From: Aurantibacter_A sp039941195 | GTDB taxonomy: Bacteria > Bacteroidota > Bacteroidia > Flavobacteriales > Flavobacteriaceae | NCBI RefSeq assembly: GCF_039941195.1 | Contig: NZ_JBDVFA010000027.1 | Span: forward strand, 24,822-88,821 | Direction of reading: 5' to 3' | Length of the DNA stretch: 64,000 nt | Notes under the pieces: model-generated | The model's database searches: none | Told to the model about the DNA's origin: nothing | What the model saw: the letters and a program-made list of their open reading frames with translations, nothing else | Shown here: one piece after another, positions 1 to 8,680 of the stretch | Layout: every line of letters starts with the position of its first letter | Numbering within the stretch: position 1 is the stretch's first letter | Position numbers and translations under genes: made by a program

Positions 1-633
1 TATTCGTACAACGAACCAATGCACAACGATTATTTCTGGCATGATGCATATAGCGATTATCCAGTAGTTGGTATCTCTTGGGAGCAAGCGAGAGCTTTTT
101 GTAACTGGAGAACAAAGTTTAAAAACGACGATCAAAAAGAAAAAGGAAAGCAGTTTGTTAATCAATTTAGATTACCTACTGAAGCTGAATGGGAATATGC
201 AGCAAGAGGTGGTATCGAAGGTGGTACGTACCCATGGGGTGGTCCATATGTTATTAGTGACACAGGTTGCTACATGGCAAACTTTAAACCACAGCGTGGA
301 GATTATGCAGCTGATGCAGCTCTATATACTGTAGAAGCTAAATCTTACGAGCCAAACGATTTTAACCTGTACAATATGGCTGGTAACGTTTCTGAATGGA
401 CTAACTCTAGTTACGATTCTGATTCTTACGATTATGTTTCAACTATGAACCCGAATGGTAGTAATGGTCCTAATCAAAGAAAAGTTATTCGTGGTGGTTC
501 TTGGAAAGATGTTGCTTATTTCTTGCAAGTAAGTACAAGAGATTATGAATATGCTGATTCTGCTCGTAGTTATGTAGGTTTTAGAACCGTACAAGATTAT
601 ATGGGAGAAGAAGATTTTAACTTAACGAAATAA
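1..633 (+). CDS. gldK: GldK, gliding motility / type IX secretion lipoprotein (C-terminal part)
   Basis: The reading frame is open from the first base, so the gene begins upstream of the window; about 210 C-terminal residues are seen. They form the end of a formylglycine-generating-enzyme-like (sulfatase-modifying factor) fold, with RLPTEAEWEYAARGG, NMAGNVSEW and RVIRGGSWKD-type motifs. In GldK this fold is structural: with GldN it forms the periplasmic ring of the type IX secretion system attached to the outer membrane. The identification rests on the fold plus the immediately following gldL, gldM and gldN in the canonical order. The gap to gldL is 109 bp with no terminator, so all four are probably one transcript. 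GldJ at 32244-33920 is a related paralog. Confidence 0.95.
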   Translation, partial: YSYNEPMHNDYFWHDAYSDYPVVGISWEQARAFCNWRTKFKNDDQKEKGKQFVNQFRLPTEAEWEYAARGGIEGGTYPWGGPYVISDTGCYMANFKPQRGDYAADAALYTVEAKSYEPNDFNLYNMAGNVSEWTNSSYDSDSYDYVSTMNPNGSNGPNQRKVIRGGSWKDVAYFLQVSTRDYEYADSARSYVGFRTVQDYMGEEDFNLTK

Positions 634-742
634 ATTAAACCTAAATAGTAACCTGTCTTTGAATTATTTTAAGGATAGAAATAAAATCAAAAGTTAACCA
701 AATCCTTATTATTAACATTAAACTTAAATTAAATTAAAAATT

Positions 743-1393
743 ATGGCACAGTCAAAAGCAACAAAGAAATTATTCGCAATGGCCTACGGTCTTGGAGCAT
801 CAATTGTAATTATAGGTGCATTATTCAAAATTTTACACTGGGAATTTGGCCCACTAACAGGTAGTTTATTACTTGCAATCGGTCTTATTACAGAAGCACT
901 TATTTTCGCTATTAGTGCATTTGAACCTGTAGATGATGAATTAGATTGGTCTTTAGTATACCCAGAATTAGCAGGTGGTACTGCTCAAGATAGAAAAAAT
1001 GAAGTAGCTGAAATTAAAGAAACTGAAGCTTCATTATCTGGAAAATTAGATGAGTTATTAAAAGAAGCTGGTGTTGATGCACAACTTATGGAAAGTTTAG
1101 GAACTAGTATCCGTAACTTCGAAGGAGCTGCAAAAGGTATCGCACCTACAGTTGATGCAATGGAATCTACTAGAAAGTATTCTGACGAAATGGTTCAGGC
1201 TGCTTCTCAAATGGAATCATTAAACAGCTTATACAAAGTACAATTAGAAAGTGCTAGTAAACAAGCATCTGTAAATGAAGAGCAATTGCAAAATGCTGCT
1301 GCTTTAAAAGACCAAATGCAATCTTTAGCTACTAACCTTTCTTCATTGAATGGAGTTTATGGTGGTATGTTAACTGCAATGAACAAAAGCTAA
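743..1393 (+). CDS. gldL: GldL, inner-membrane motor protein of gliding/T9SS
   Basis: The 216-residue protein has two N-terminal membrane helices (about residues 12-32 and 38-58) followed by a long charged, coiled-coil-like cytoplasmic region. GldL and GldM form the proton-driven motor that powers type IX secretion and gliding. Glu51 within the second helix (ITEALIF) matches the membrane-embedded glutamate described for proton coupling in this family; the KILHWEFGP loop is also typical. Length matches the family. The gene sits between gldK and gldM. Its stop codon lies inside one arm of a long inverted repeat (1390-1442) that continues to just before gldM. Confidence 0.97.
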   Translation: MAQSKATKKLFAMAYGLGASIVIIGALFKILHWEFGPLTGSLLLAIGLITEALIFAISAFEPVDDELDWSLVYPELAGGTAQDRKNEVAEIKETEASLSGKLDELLKEAGVDAQLMESLGTSIRNFEGAAKGIAPTVDAMESTRKYSDEMVQAASQMESLNSLYKVQLESASKQASVNEEQLQNAAALKDQMQSLATNLSSLNGVYGGMLTAMNKS

Positions 1394-1442
1394 TTAGTTT
1401 TAGTAAATAACCCCAAATTGAATATTAATTAAAACTAATTAG
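1390..1442 (+). promoter_or_regulatory. 13-bp perfect inverted repeat between gldL and gldM
   Basis: CTAATTAGTTTTA at 1390-1402 is exactly complementary to TAAAACTAATTAG at 1430-1442, with a 27-nt loop. The left arm contains the gldL stop codon and the right arm ends 5 nt before the gldM ATG. In mRNA this could form a hairpin over the gldM translation-initiation region, so ribosomes finishing gldL could influence gldM start. The repeat is seen directly; the regulatory role is inference, and the stem is AT-rich and therefore not very stable. Confidence 0.5.
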
Positions 1443-1447
1443 AAAAC

Positions 1448-3007
1448 ATGGCAGGAGGAAAAGAAACCCCACGTCAGAAAATGATAAACCTAATGTACTT
1501 GGTTTTCATTTGTATGCTGGCGCTAAATATGAGTAAAGAAGTTCTTGCGGCATTCGGAATTATGAATGAACGTATGGAAGCTTCTAACGTCAAGACTATA
1601 GAAAGTAATGAAGCTTTCTTAGCAAGTCTTGGAACAAAAGCATCTGAAGATGCAGCAAAGTATGACAAGCTGTATAAAGATGCTCAGAAAATCAAAGAAA
1701 TGTCGAAAGACTATTATGACTACTTAGAAAATCTAAAGGCAGGTATGCTTAAAGGTGTTGAAGACCCGAAAGATTACACTGTAATGGATAAGTCTGATTG
1801 GTTAGACCAAAAGTTCTTTCAAGGTGATGCTCTTGGAGCAGGTGGTAAAGAGTTCATGAAAAGATTGAATGATTACCGTACGAACGTTGCAGCTATCGCT
1901 CCTGCAGCAGTTAAAGAAGCAGTTAAAACTCGTTTCGAAACTGGTGATGCGAACGGTAAAGTTGAAAAACGTGACGGAACTAAGCAAGATTGGATTAACT
2001 ATCATTATGAAGGTTTTCCACTTGTAGCTTCTTTAGCTAAATTAACTGCACTACAAGCAGATGTTAAGGCAACTGAAGAAGATGCTTTAAAGTCGATGTT
2101 AGCAGGTGAGTTAACTGAACAAGTATCATTGAAAAACTTTGCTACTTCTCTTTTTGCAAGCAAATCTGCTTACTATACTGGAGAAAAGTATGATGGTAAA
2201 ATTATTATCAGCAAAACTGATAATTCTTCTACACCGGTAAGAGCTGAATTAACTTTAGATGGAAGAAAACTTTCTGAAGGTAAAGATTATAAGATTGAAG
2301 CTGGTGGTATTCGTATGTTAATTGGTTCTGGTAATGCCGGAGATCATGAAGTAGCTGGTACGTTATACTTTAAGCAAGATGGTAATGAGATTGAAGTACC
2401 TGTGAAAAATTCTTTCGCAACTATTAGTAAGCCTAACGCTGCATTAATTGCTGCTGATAAGATGAATGTTGTTTATCGTGGTGTGTCTAACCCAATGTCA
2501 ATTTCTATACCTGGTATTCCTAATAACAAAGTACGTGCTTCGGCTCCTGGTCTTAAGCAGAGTAGTGGTAGTAAGTATATTATGAACCCTGGTAAAGGTA
2601 GAACAGTTACTATTACTGCATCTGGTACATTACCTGACGGTCAAGCTATATCTTCTAAGTCTGAATTCAGAATTAAAGATATTCCAAGACCATCTGGATC
2701 TGTTAGAGGTGAAGCTGGTAGCATTAAAATGCCTAGAAAGAACTTAGAAGTATCAACTGTTGGTGCTATGCTTGAAGATTTCGATTTCGATTTAAACTTA
2801 AAAGTAAGTGGATTTAAATTGAAAGTACCAGGACAGCCAACTGTAGCTGTAAATGGTCAGAAGTTAGATTCAAGAGCTAAGTCTGCTCTTAAAAGAGCTA
2901 AGAGAGGTGATGCTGTTCAAATCTTTGACATCAACGCTTATATTACAAATAACAAGAGTTATAAATTGAAGAAAGTATCTCCGGTTGTTGTGGAGATCAC
3001 AAACTAA
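1448..3007 (+). CDS. gldM: GldM, motor/stator protein of gliding/T9SS
   Basis: The 519-residue protein begins with a conserved MAGGKETPRQKMINLMYLV start, one transmembrane helix (about residues 14-37) and then a long periplasmic region. In the family this is a chain of four domains that dimerises and reaches GldK/GldN. GldM pairs with GldL to form the rotary proton-driven motor. Length matches known GldM proteins. No second membrane segment is visible. It lies 54 bp after gldL and 60 bp before gldN; both gaps contain inverted repeats that may tune relative expression of the operon members. Confidence 0.97.
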   Translation: MAGGKETPRQKMINLMYLVFICMLALNMSKEVLAAFGIMNERMEASNVKTIESNEAFLASLGTKASEDAAKYDKLYKDAQKIKEMSKDYYDYLENLKAGMLKGVEDPKDYTVMDKSDWLDQKFFQGDALGAGGKEFMKRLNDYRTNVAAIAPAAVKEAVKTRFETGDANGKVEKRDGTKQDWINYHYEGFPLVASLAKLTALQADVKATEEDALKSMLAGELTEQVSLKNFATSLFASKSAYYTGEKYDGKIIISKTDNSSTPVRAELTLDGRKLSEGKDYKIEAGGIRMLIGSGNAGDHEVAGTLYFKQDGNEIEVPVKNSFATISKPNAALIAADKMNVVYRGVSNPMSISIPGIPNNKVRASAPGLKQSSGSKYIMNPGKGRTVTITASGTLPDGQAISSKSEFRIKDIPRPSGSVRGEAGSIKMPRKNLEVSTVGAMLEDFDFDLNLKVSGFKLKVPGQPTVAVNGQKLDSRAKSALKRAKRGDAVQIFDINAYITNNKSYKLKKVSPVVVEITN

Positions 3008-3020
3008 TAATTAATTAAAG

Positions 3021-3047
3021 TCCGGACAGTCGTTTTGATTGTCCGGA
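3021..3047 (+). terminator. Stem-loop in the gldM-gldN gap (possible attenuator)
   Basis: TCCGGACA at 3021-3028 pairs with TGTCCGGA at 3040-3047 around an 11-nt loop, followed by the weak T-rich stretch TATTTT. It begins 14 nt after the gldM stop and ends 20 nt before the gldN ATG. The stem is GC-rich against an AT-rich background. It could be a partial terminator that lowers gldN transcript relative to gldLM, or an mRNA-stabilising 3' end. The U tract is short, so full termination is unlikely. Confidence 0.5.
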
Positions 3048-3067
3048 TATTTTAAAGTCAAACAGAC

Positions 3068-3970
3068 ATGAATTGGAAAAATGTTTTATTGATCGGAGCC
3101 GTTACCTTACTGCCCGCATCTATGATGGCTCAAGCGAATATTTTAAACGCTAAATTGCCGGAAGAGATTGGACAAAAAACGGAAGCTCAAAAAGCTTTAG
3201 ATGACGATACTCCACTCGAATATGGATACGTAGATGATAGAGATATCCTATGGTCTAAAACTACATGGGAAACAATCGACCTTGATGAACGTGTTAATTT
3301 CCCACTATACTACCCTATTGATACTATTGATATAGGTGCGGATAGAAGATCGCTTTACGATGTATTTATTAAAAACATTAAGAACGGAAAACTTCAAGAT
3401 GTTTATGTAGATTCATACTTTACTGAGAAAAGACAGTTTTCTGATTTGCAAGCAACTTTGCAAAAAAAGGATACTACAGATCTTGGTTATGAGCAGATTA
3501 ATGCTGGAGAAGAACTTTCTGCAGAATATATTAATCAAAGAGATTTATCAGCAGCTGATATCGAAGAATATCGTATAAAAGGTATGTGGTATTTTGATAA
3601 GCGACAAGGTGAACTTAAGTACCGTTTATTAGGTATTGCACCAGTTGCACCAGATGTTAACTTTATTGATGACGATTCTATGGATCCTAGCGATTCAATG
3701 GTTGAACTTTTTTGGGTATGGTACCCAAGTGCCAGGCAGATTTTACATGAAGCCAAAGTTTTTAACCAAAGAAACTCAGCGCAGCCAATTTCTTATGATG
3801 CATTGTTAAACGCTCGTAGGTTTAATGGAGTTATCTATAGAGAAGATAATGTACATGGTGACCGTAAGGTTAACGATTATATTTCTGATAATGCTTTGTT
3901 CCAATTACTAGAGGCCAAAAGAATTAAAGAGGTCATTAGAGACAGAGAACAAGATATGTGGTCGTATTAA
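3068..3970 (+). CDS. gldN: GldN, periplasmic ring component of gliding/T9SS
   Basis: The 300-residue protein has an N-terminal signal peptide (MNWKNVLLIGAVTLLPASMMAQA, cleavage near residue 22) and the acidic, tryptophan- and tyrosine-rich body typical of GldN (PorN in Porphyromonas). It forms the ring complex with GldK at the periplasmic face of the outer membrane and contacts GldM. Length and position as the last gene of gldKLMN agree. A strong intrinsic terminator begins 27 bp after the stop codon, so this is the end of the operon. No gldO-type duplicate follows, unlike in Flavobacterium johnsoniae. Confidence 0.96.
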   Translation: MNWKNVLLIGAVTLLPASMMAQANILNAKLPEEIGQKTEAQKALDDDTPLEYGYVDDRDILWSKTTWETIDLDERVNFPLYYPIDTIDIGADRRSLYDVFIKNIKNGKLQDVYVDSYFTEKRQFSDLQATLQKKDTTDLGYEQINAGEELSAEYINQRDLSAADIEEYRIKGMWYFDKRQGELKYRLLGIAPVAPDVNFIDDDSMDPSDSMVELFWVWYPSARQILHEAKVFNQRNSAQPISYDALLNARRFNGVIYREDNVHGDRKVNDYISDNALFQLLEAKRIKEVIRDREQDMWSY

Positions 3971-3997
3971 GACAGAATTTATTCCAATTCAATAGAT

Positions 3998-4030
3998 AAA
4001 AAAGCCTCAACAGCAATGTTGAGGCTTTTT
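3998..4030 (+). terminator. Intrinsic terminator of the gldKLMN operon
   Basis: AGCCTCAACA (4003-4012) pairs perfectly with TGTTGAGGCT (4017-4026) around GCAA, preceded by an A run and followed by TTTT. It lies 27 nt after the gldN stop. The flanking A and T runs extend the stem and would also let it act on the opposite strand. Confidence 0.9.
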
Positions 4031-4069
4031 CATTTCTACTATGCCAATTACAATTTCTACCTTTATCAA

Positions 4070-5125
4070 ATGTTAGATTATCTTATAGTTGGATTAGGAA
4101 TAGCGGGAGTTTCGTTTTGTGAAACGTTAGAAAAAAATGGTAAATCGTTTCGAGTTATATCTGATTCGTCTCAAACTTCGTCCAAAGTAGCGGCTGGTAT
4201 GTATAATCCAGTCATATTAAAAAGGTTTTCATTAACCTGGAAGGCGCTTGAGCAAATGGAGATGGTAGTTCCATTTTATCAAAATCTTGAACATAAATTA
4301 AAGGTAAAATTAGATTACAAGCTTTCTGTGGTTAGAAGATTTGCATCTATTGAAGAACAAAACCTTTGGTTCGAAGCTTCCGATAAAATTGGTTTACAAC
4401 AGTTTTTATCAACACAGCTAATTTCAAATAATAATCCCGGTATCGATGCACCTTTTGGCTTCGGGGAAGTTTTAAATACTGGACGTATAAATACTAATTT
4501 ATTACTCGAAAGCTATAAAGAATATCTTATTGAAAAAGATTTGTTCAAAAACGAGACATTTCAGCACGACAAGCTCGATCATACGGATAGTGGTATAACC
4601 TATGGTGAAATAAGTGCTAAGTGTATAGTTTTTGCGGAGGGTTTTGGTATGCAAAATAACCCATACTTTAATTATTTACCCATAACAGGAACAAAAGGGG
4701 AATTGCTGACTATTAAAGCGCCCGAATTAAAAGAATCACTTGCTGTAAAATCCTCAATTTTTATCATTCCTTTTGGGCAAGATTTGTACCGTGTAGGTGC
4801 AACTTATAAATGGAAAGATAAAACTAATGTACCCACTCAGGAAGCTAAAGATGAACTATTAGAAAAATTAGAGACTTTTCTTCGATGCGATTATGAAGTT
4901 GTAGATCATGTGGCAGGAATTCGACCCACAGTAACGGATAGGCGTCCGCTGGTTGGGAGGCATCCAGAACATAAAAATTTTTATGTGTTAAACGGATTTG
5001 GTTCTCGAGGGGTAATGATTGGCCCTTATGCGTCGAACCAGTTATATAATGCTATCGAAAATATTGAGCCAATAGCTGCAGAAATGGATATTGAGCGATT
5101 TAGAAAAAAATATACTACAGTTTAA
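4070..5125 (+). CDS. FAD-dependent oxidoreductase (DAO family)
   Basis: The 351-residue protein starts with MLDYLIVGLGIAGVSF, a Rossmann FAD-binding motif (GLGIAG), and ends with a glycine-oxidase/DAO-like segment (GIRPTVTDRRPLVGRH followed by NGFGSRGVM near residues 280-325) that closes over the flavin. Such enzymes oxidise amines or amino acids, or act like the C-terminal domain of MnmC; the substrate cannot be told from sequence. A longer in-frame start at 4016 exists, but it falls inside the gldN terminator and puts 18 unrelated residues before the FAD motif, so the ATG at 4070 is chosen. It converges on the DUF983 gene with an 11-bp overlap of coding ends. Confidence 0.8.
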   Translation: MLDYLIVGLGIAGVSFCETLEKNGKSFRVISDSSQTSSKVAAGMYNPVILKRFSLTWKALEQMEMVVPFYQNLEHKLKVKLDYKLSVVRRFASIEEQNLWFEASDKIGLQQFLSTQLISNNNPGIDAPFGFGEVLNTGRINTNLLLESYKEYLIEKDLFKNETFQHDKLDHTDSGITYGEISAKCIVFAEGFGMQNNPYFNYLPITGTKGELLTIKAPELKESLAVKSSIFIIPFGQDLYRVGATYKWKDKTNVPTQEAKDELLEKLETFLRCDYEVVDHVAGIRPTVTDRRPLVGRHPEHKNFYVLNGFGSRGVMIGPYASNQLYNAIENIEPIAAEMDIERFRKKYTTV

Positions 5126-5504
5126 CTTTCGAAGCATTAGGATCGTAATGGATGAAAAAATTAATCCAGATATTACGCGAAACGCGTACAATAAAGGGCA
5201 TGAAAACAATTAATGCACCGACAATGGAGATAAATATACCCATTAAAGAAGCGTCAAATACAAAATAAGAGATTACAGCTGCAGCCACAGCAAAGGCGAT
5301 TCCAACACTATAACTAACATACATGGCGCCAAAAAAGAATGAAGGTTCTATCTTATATTTGGTATTGCAGTGTGAACATCTTTCATGCATTTCAAAAAGA
5401 TTTCCAAGATGATATGGGTTTTTGTCCTTATACATGCTTTCTTCATGACATTTAGGACAAGTTCCTGTTAAAATACTGTATGCTTTCGTTCCTTTTTTTA
5501 ACAT
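5115..5504 (-). CDS. DUF983 family membrane protein
   Basis: The 129-residue protein (from ATG at 5504, MLKKGTKAYSILTG) has an N-terminal zinc-ribbon-like part with two CxxC pairs (CPKCHEE and CSHC, near residues 15-50) followed by two hydrophobic membrane segments. This arrangement is the DUF983 family, whose function is unknown. The frame is open further upstream, but the extra 23 residues are lysine/isoleucine-rich, not conserved-looking and run into the intergenic region. The 3' end overlaps the convergent oxidoreductase gene by 11 bp; an ABC-F gene diverges from it 189 bp away. Confidence 0.75.
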   Translation of the reverse strand: MLKKGTKAYSILTGTCPKCHEESMYKDKNPYHLGNLFEMHERCSHCNTKYKIEPSFFFGAMYVSYSVGIAFAVAAAVISYFVFDASLMGIFISIVGALIVFMPFIVRVSRNIWINFFIHYDPNASKVKL

Positions 5505-5693
5505 TTGCAAAATCTTTATGTAAAGATAGTATTTTGCCTTTTTTTTAATGCCGATTTCAATTGTGAAAATCAATATTCAAATTGATTCTACTTATTGAAT
5601 GTTTTTTATAAAATGTGGCTTTATATTAGGAAAAATATTATTGGAAACACTAGAATAATTCATTATTAATCTCATAAGTTTTAAGGCTATAAC

Positions 5694-7607
5694 ATGTTAA
5701 ACGTCCACAATCTTTCTGTCTCTTTTGGTGGGGAATATTTATTTGAAGAAATATCGTTTCGTTTAAACGGTGGAGACCGCGTTGGTCTTATAGGTAAAAA
5801 TGGTGCAGGTAAATCTACCTTGTTGAAACTTTTATCTAAAGAAATGGCTTATGATACTGGTACAATAGCTATTGAAAAGAATGTTAATATAGGCTTCTTA
5901 AAACAAGATATAGATTTTGTTGTTGGACGAACTGTATTAGAAGAGGCTTACCAAGCCTTTGAAGAGATTAAAACGTTAGAAGCGCAATTAGAAGATGTAA
6001 ATAAACAACTTGTTGAACGTACCGACTATGAGTCGGAAGGGTACAATCAGTTGATGATTGATTTAAGTGACCTGACACATCGCTTTGAGATTATAGGCGG
6101 TTATAATTATCAAGGGGATACTGAAAAGATTTTACAAGGTTTAGGTTTTAAACGAGAAGACTTTGATAAAAAGACAGATACTTTTTCTGGTGGTTGGCGT
6201 ATGCGTATTGAATTGGCAAAATTATTATTACAAAGTAATGAAGTGCTGCTTTTAGATGAGCCAACAAACCACTTAGATATTGAATCTATTATTTGGTTAG
6301 AGCAGTTTTTAAAAGGCCATACCGGTGCGGTGGTAATTGTATCGCATGATAAAATGTTCCTAGATAATGTAACGAACAGAACTATAGAGATTTCATTAGG
6401 GCGTATTTACGATTATAATAAACCCTATACCGAATTCTTAACCTTACGAGGTGAAATTAAGCAGCAACAAATGAATGCCCTTAAAAATCAGGAAAAGGAA
6501 ATTCAACAAGCTGAACGCTTAATTGAAAAATTTAGAGCAAAATCAAGTAAAGCATCTATGGCGCAGTCACTTATCAAAAAATTAGATAAGATGGAACGCA
6601 TTGAAGTTGATCAAGACGATAATGCTGCGATGAATGTTCGGTTCCCTATATCAGTAACTCCGGGTAAGGTTGTTACGGAAATTGAAGAATTATCTAAAAG
6701 TTATGGTGATCATCAAGTTCTCAAAGATATAGACTTGTTAATTGAGCGTAATAGTAAAACTGCCTTCGTTGGGCAAAACGGTCAGGGAAAGTCAACCTTA
6801 GCTAAAATAATGGTTGGTGATTTAGAATATGATGGTCATTTAAAATTGGGGCATAATGTTGAAATAGGATATTTTGCTCAAAACCAAGCTGAGTATTTAG
6901 ATGGTAATAAAACTATTTTAGATACGATGATTGATGCAGCAAACGAAAAGAATAGAAGTAAGGTAAGAGATATATTGGGTTCCTTTCTATTTAGAGGAGA
7001 AGAAGTGGAGAAGTTTGTGAAAGTTCTTTCTGGTGGTGAACGAAATCGTTTGGCTTTAGCAAAAATGCTTTTACAACCATTTAATGTATTAGTGATGGAT
7101 GAACCTACCAATCACCTAGATATCCAATCTAAGAATGTTTTAAAAACAGCATTACAAAATTTTGAAGGGACTTTAATTGTTGTTTCGCACGATAGGGATT
7201 TTCTACAAGGTCTGACTAATAAAGTTTATGAATTTAAGGATCAAAAAATAAAGGAATACTTAGGTGATATAGATTATTACCTAGAACAACGTAAGGCGGC
7301 CAACTTTAGAGCTATTGAAAAAAAACAAGAGGTTCAAAAAGAAAAAGTAGTTTCCGATAAAGGTCAAAATAGCTTTAAAGATCAGAAAAAAATTAAGTCA
7401 ATAAAGAATAAGCTTAGTTCTATTGAAAAGAAAATTGCTGATCTTGAAAAGAGTATAGCAAAAAGTGATCATGATTTACTAATGAATTATGATGCGACTA
7501 TAGCGCAACCTAATTTTTTCGAATCCTACAATCGTAAGAAAAAAGATCTTGAGGAATTAATGATTTCGTGGGAAAAAGCTACCCTAGACTTGGAGGAATT
7601 AGCTTAA
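5694..7607 (+). CDS. ABC-F family ATP-binding protein (Uup/YdiF-like)
   Basis: The 637-residue soluble protein contains two ABC ATPase domains and no membrane segment. Domain 1 has Walker A GKNGAGKST (about residues 34-42), signature FSGGWRMR (about 167) and Walker B LLLDEPTNHLD (about 185). Domain 2 has GQNGQGKST (about 362), LSGGERNR (about 448) and VMDEPTNHLD (about 470). The duplicated TNHLD motif, the intervening linker (about 240-310) and a C-terminal lysine/glutamate-rich coiled coil (about 540-630) define ABC-F proteins. These act on ribosomes in translation, or on DNA in Uup; the coiled-coil C terminus favours the Uup/YdiF type. It is monocistronic. Confidence 0.92.
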   Translation: MLNVHNLSVSFGGEYLFEEISFRLNGGDRVGLIGKNGAGKSTLLKLLSKEMAYDTGTIAIEKNVNIGFLKQDIDFVVGRTVLEEAYQAFEEIKTLEAQLEDVNKQLVERTDYESEGYNQLMIDLSDLTHRFEIIGGYNYQGDTEKILQGLGFKREDFDKKTDTFSGGWRMRIELAKLLLQSNEVLLLDEPTNHLDIESIIWLEQFLKGHTGAVVIVSHDKMFLDNVTNRTIEISLGRIYDYNKPYTEFLTLRGEIKQQQMNALKNQEKEIQQAERLIEKFRAKSSKASMAQSLIKKLDKMERIEVDQDDNAAMNVRFPISVTPGKVVTEIEELSKSYGDHQVLKDIDLLIERNSKTAFVGQNGQGKSTLAKIMVGDLEYDGHLKLGHNVEIGYFAQNQAEYLDGNKTILDTMIDAANEKNRSKVRDILGSFLFRGEEVEKFVKVLSGGERNRLALAKMLLQPFNVLVMDEPTNHLDIQSKNVLKTALQNFEGTLIVVSHDRDFLQGLTNKVYEFKDQKIKEYLGDIDYYLEQRKAANFRAIEKKQEVQKEKVVSDKGQNSFKDQKKIKSIKNKLSSIEKKIADLEKSIAKSDHDLLMNYDATIAQPNFFESYNRKKKDLEELMISWEKATLDLEELA

Positions 7608-7673
7608 AAAACGGTTGTAATGCAACTTGAGATTTTTTTACCACAGAAAATAGGACTTTCACAACAAAAAGTT

Positions 7674-7683
7674 ACCGTTCGTC
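7674..7683 (+). promoter_or_regulatory. Candidate LytTR/AlgR-type binding site upstream of LRR gene 1
   Basis: ACCGTTCGTC at 7674-7683 is identical to the core consensus described for AlgR, a LytTR-domain response regulator; LytTR regulators are abundant in Bacteroidota. It lies 93 bp before the LRR gene ATG in a 169-bp intergenic region. A clear second direct repeat about 21 bp away, expected for LytTR sites, is not seen, so this is only a candidate. Confidence 0.35.
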
Positions 7684-7776
7684 GATATTATTTGTTTTTT
7701 AGCGGGCGTAAAAGTTTATTTGTAGGGTAATTCCTATATGATATTACAACTTTTTTAATAGACCAAATTATTACAA

Positions 7777-8655
7777 ATGAACACGAAACTATATTTTGTT
7801 TTACTATTTATTGCTTGTCAAAGCATAATGGCAATAGTTCCAAAAAGTGAAAAGCGAGTGCTAATAGACTTATATAATAGCACGGCTGGTGAAAATTGGA
7901 ACCAAAAATGGGATTTAAATAAACCAGTAGCTACTTGGCATGGCTTGGAAATTGAGAATGGCAATGTTGTAGCTATTCATTTAATGGATAATAATTTAAA
8001 TGGCGAACTACCTACATCAATCGGAGAACTATCTAAACTTAAAGAACTAGATGTAGCCTTTAATAAGTTAAAAGGTAATATACCAACTATTATTGGTGAG
8101 TTAAAGCGGTTAGAGGTTTTAAGATTTGGTAAGAATAAGTTTTCGGGATCTATTCCAAACGAGATAGTGAACCTACATAAATTAAGAATACTCGATTTGT
8201 TTAATAATAATTTGACAGGAGAGTTGCCTAAAGGAATCGAAAATCTTGAGAGAATCGAAGTAATATCTATTTCTGATAATTCTTTATCTGGAACTTTACC
8301 AGAAGGTTTAGGTGAATTACAACACCTAAAAAGATTAGAAATAGCTAATAATAAAATAGAAGGTGATATACCTGATAGTTTAAGTAATCTTAAAAATTTA
8401 AAATCACTCGTTTTAGCTGAAAATAACTTTGAAGGAAAATTTCCAAGCTCAATTTTTAGTTTGCCGAATTTAAAAGTTGTGCAAATTCAAAGAAATAATT
8501 TTGATCAAATGTATATCAAAAATAGCCTTCCAACTGAGACTAGTGTGGTTATGTTAGATTATGAAAATAAAGATAAATTTTCTGAGAACCCTATAGAGTC
8601 GATTCTAAATCATACAGAGGTTAGAACTGCAGATACTAAGTTCGAAGATGAGTAG
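7777..8655 (+). CDS. Secreted leucine-rich repeat protein (paralog 1)
   Basis: The 292-residue protein has a signal peptide (about residues 1-19), an N-terminal cap with the pattern LIDLYNSTAGENWNQKW followed by a W-H-G-L-E-I strand, and seven or eight plant-type leucine-rich repeats (LxxLxLxxNxLxGxIPxxIGxL) spanning about 60-255. It ends with TADTKFEDE, a tail shared with the next two genes. LRR solenoids bind proteins or polysaccharides; the ligand is unknown. No type IX secretion sorting domain is visible. Its 3' end overlaps the first possible ATG of the next gene, so paralogs 1 and 2 are probably co-transcribed. Confidence 0.85.
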   Translation: MNTKLYFVLLFIACQSIMAIVPKSEKRVLIDLYNSTAGENWNQKWDLNKPVATWHGLEIENGNVVAIHLMDNNLNGELPTSIGELSKLKELDVAFNKLKGNIPTIIGELKRLEVLRFGKNKFSGSIPNEIVNLHKLRILDLFNNNLTGELPKGIENLERIEVISISDNSLSGTLPEGLGELQHLKRLEIANNKIEGDIPDSLSNLKNLKSLVLAENNFEGKFPSSIFSLPNLKVVQIQRNNFDQMYIKNSLPTETSVVMLDYENKDKFSENPIESILNHTEVRTADTKFEDE

Positions 8656-8680
8656 CGTTAAAGAAGATAAAAAGTGGAAC

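Noticed and set aside
4016..4069. Longer N terminus for the FAD oxidoreductase
   Set aside because: It lies inside the gldN terminator and precedes the FAD motif with unrelated residues.
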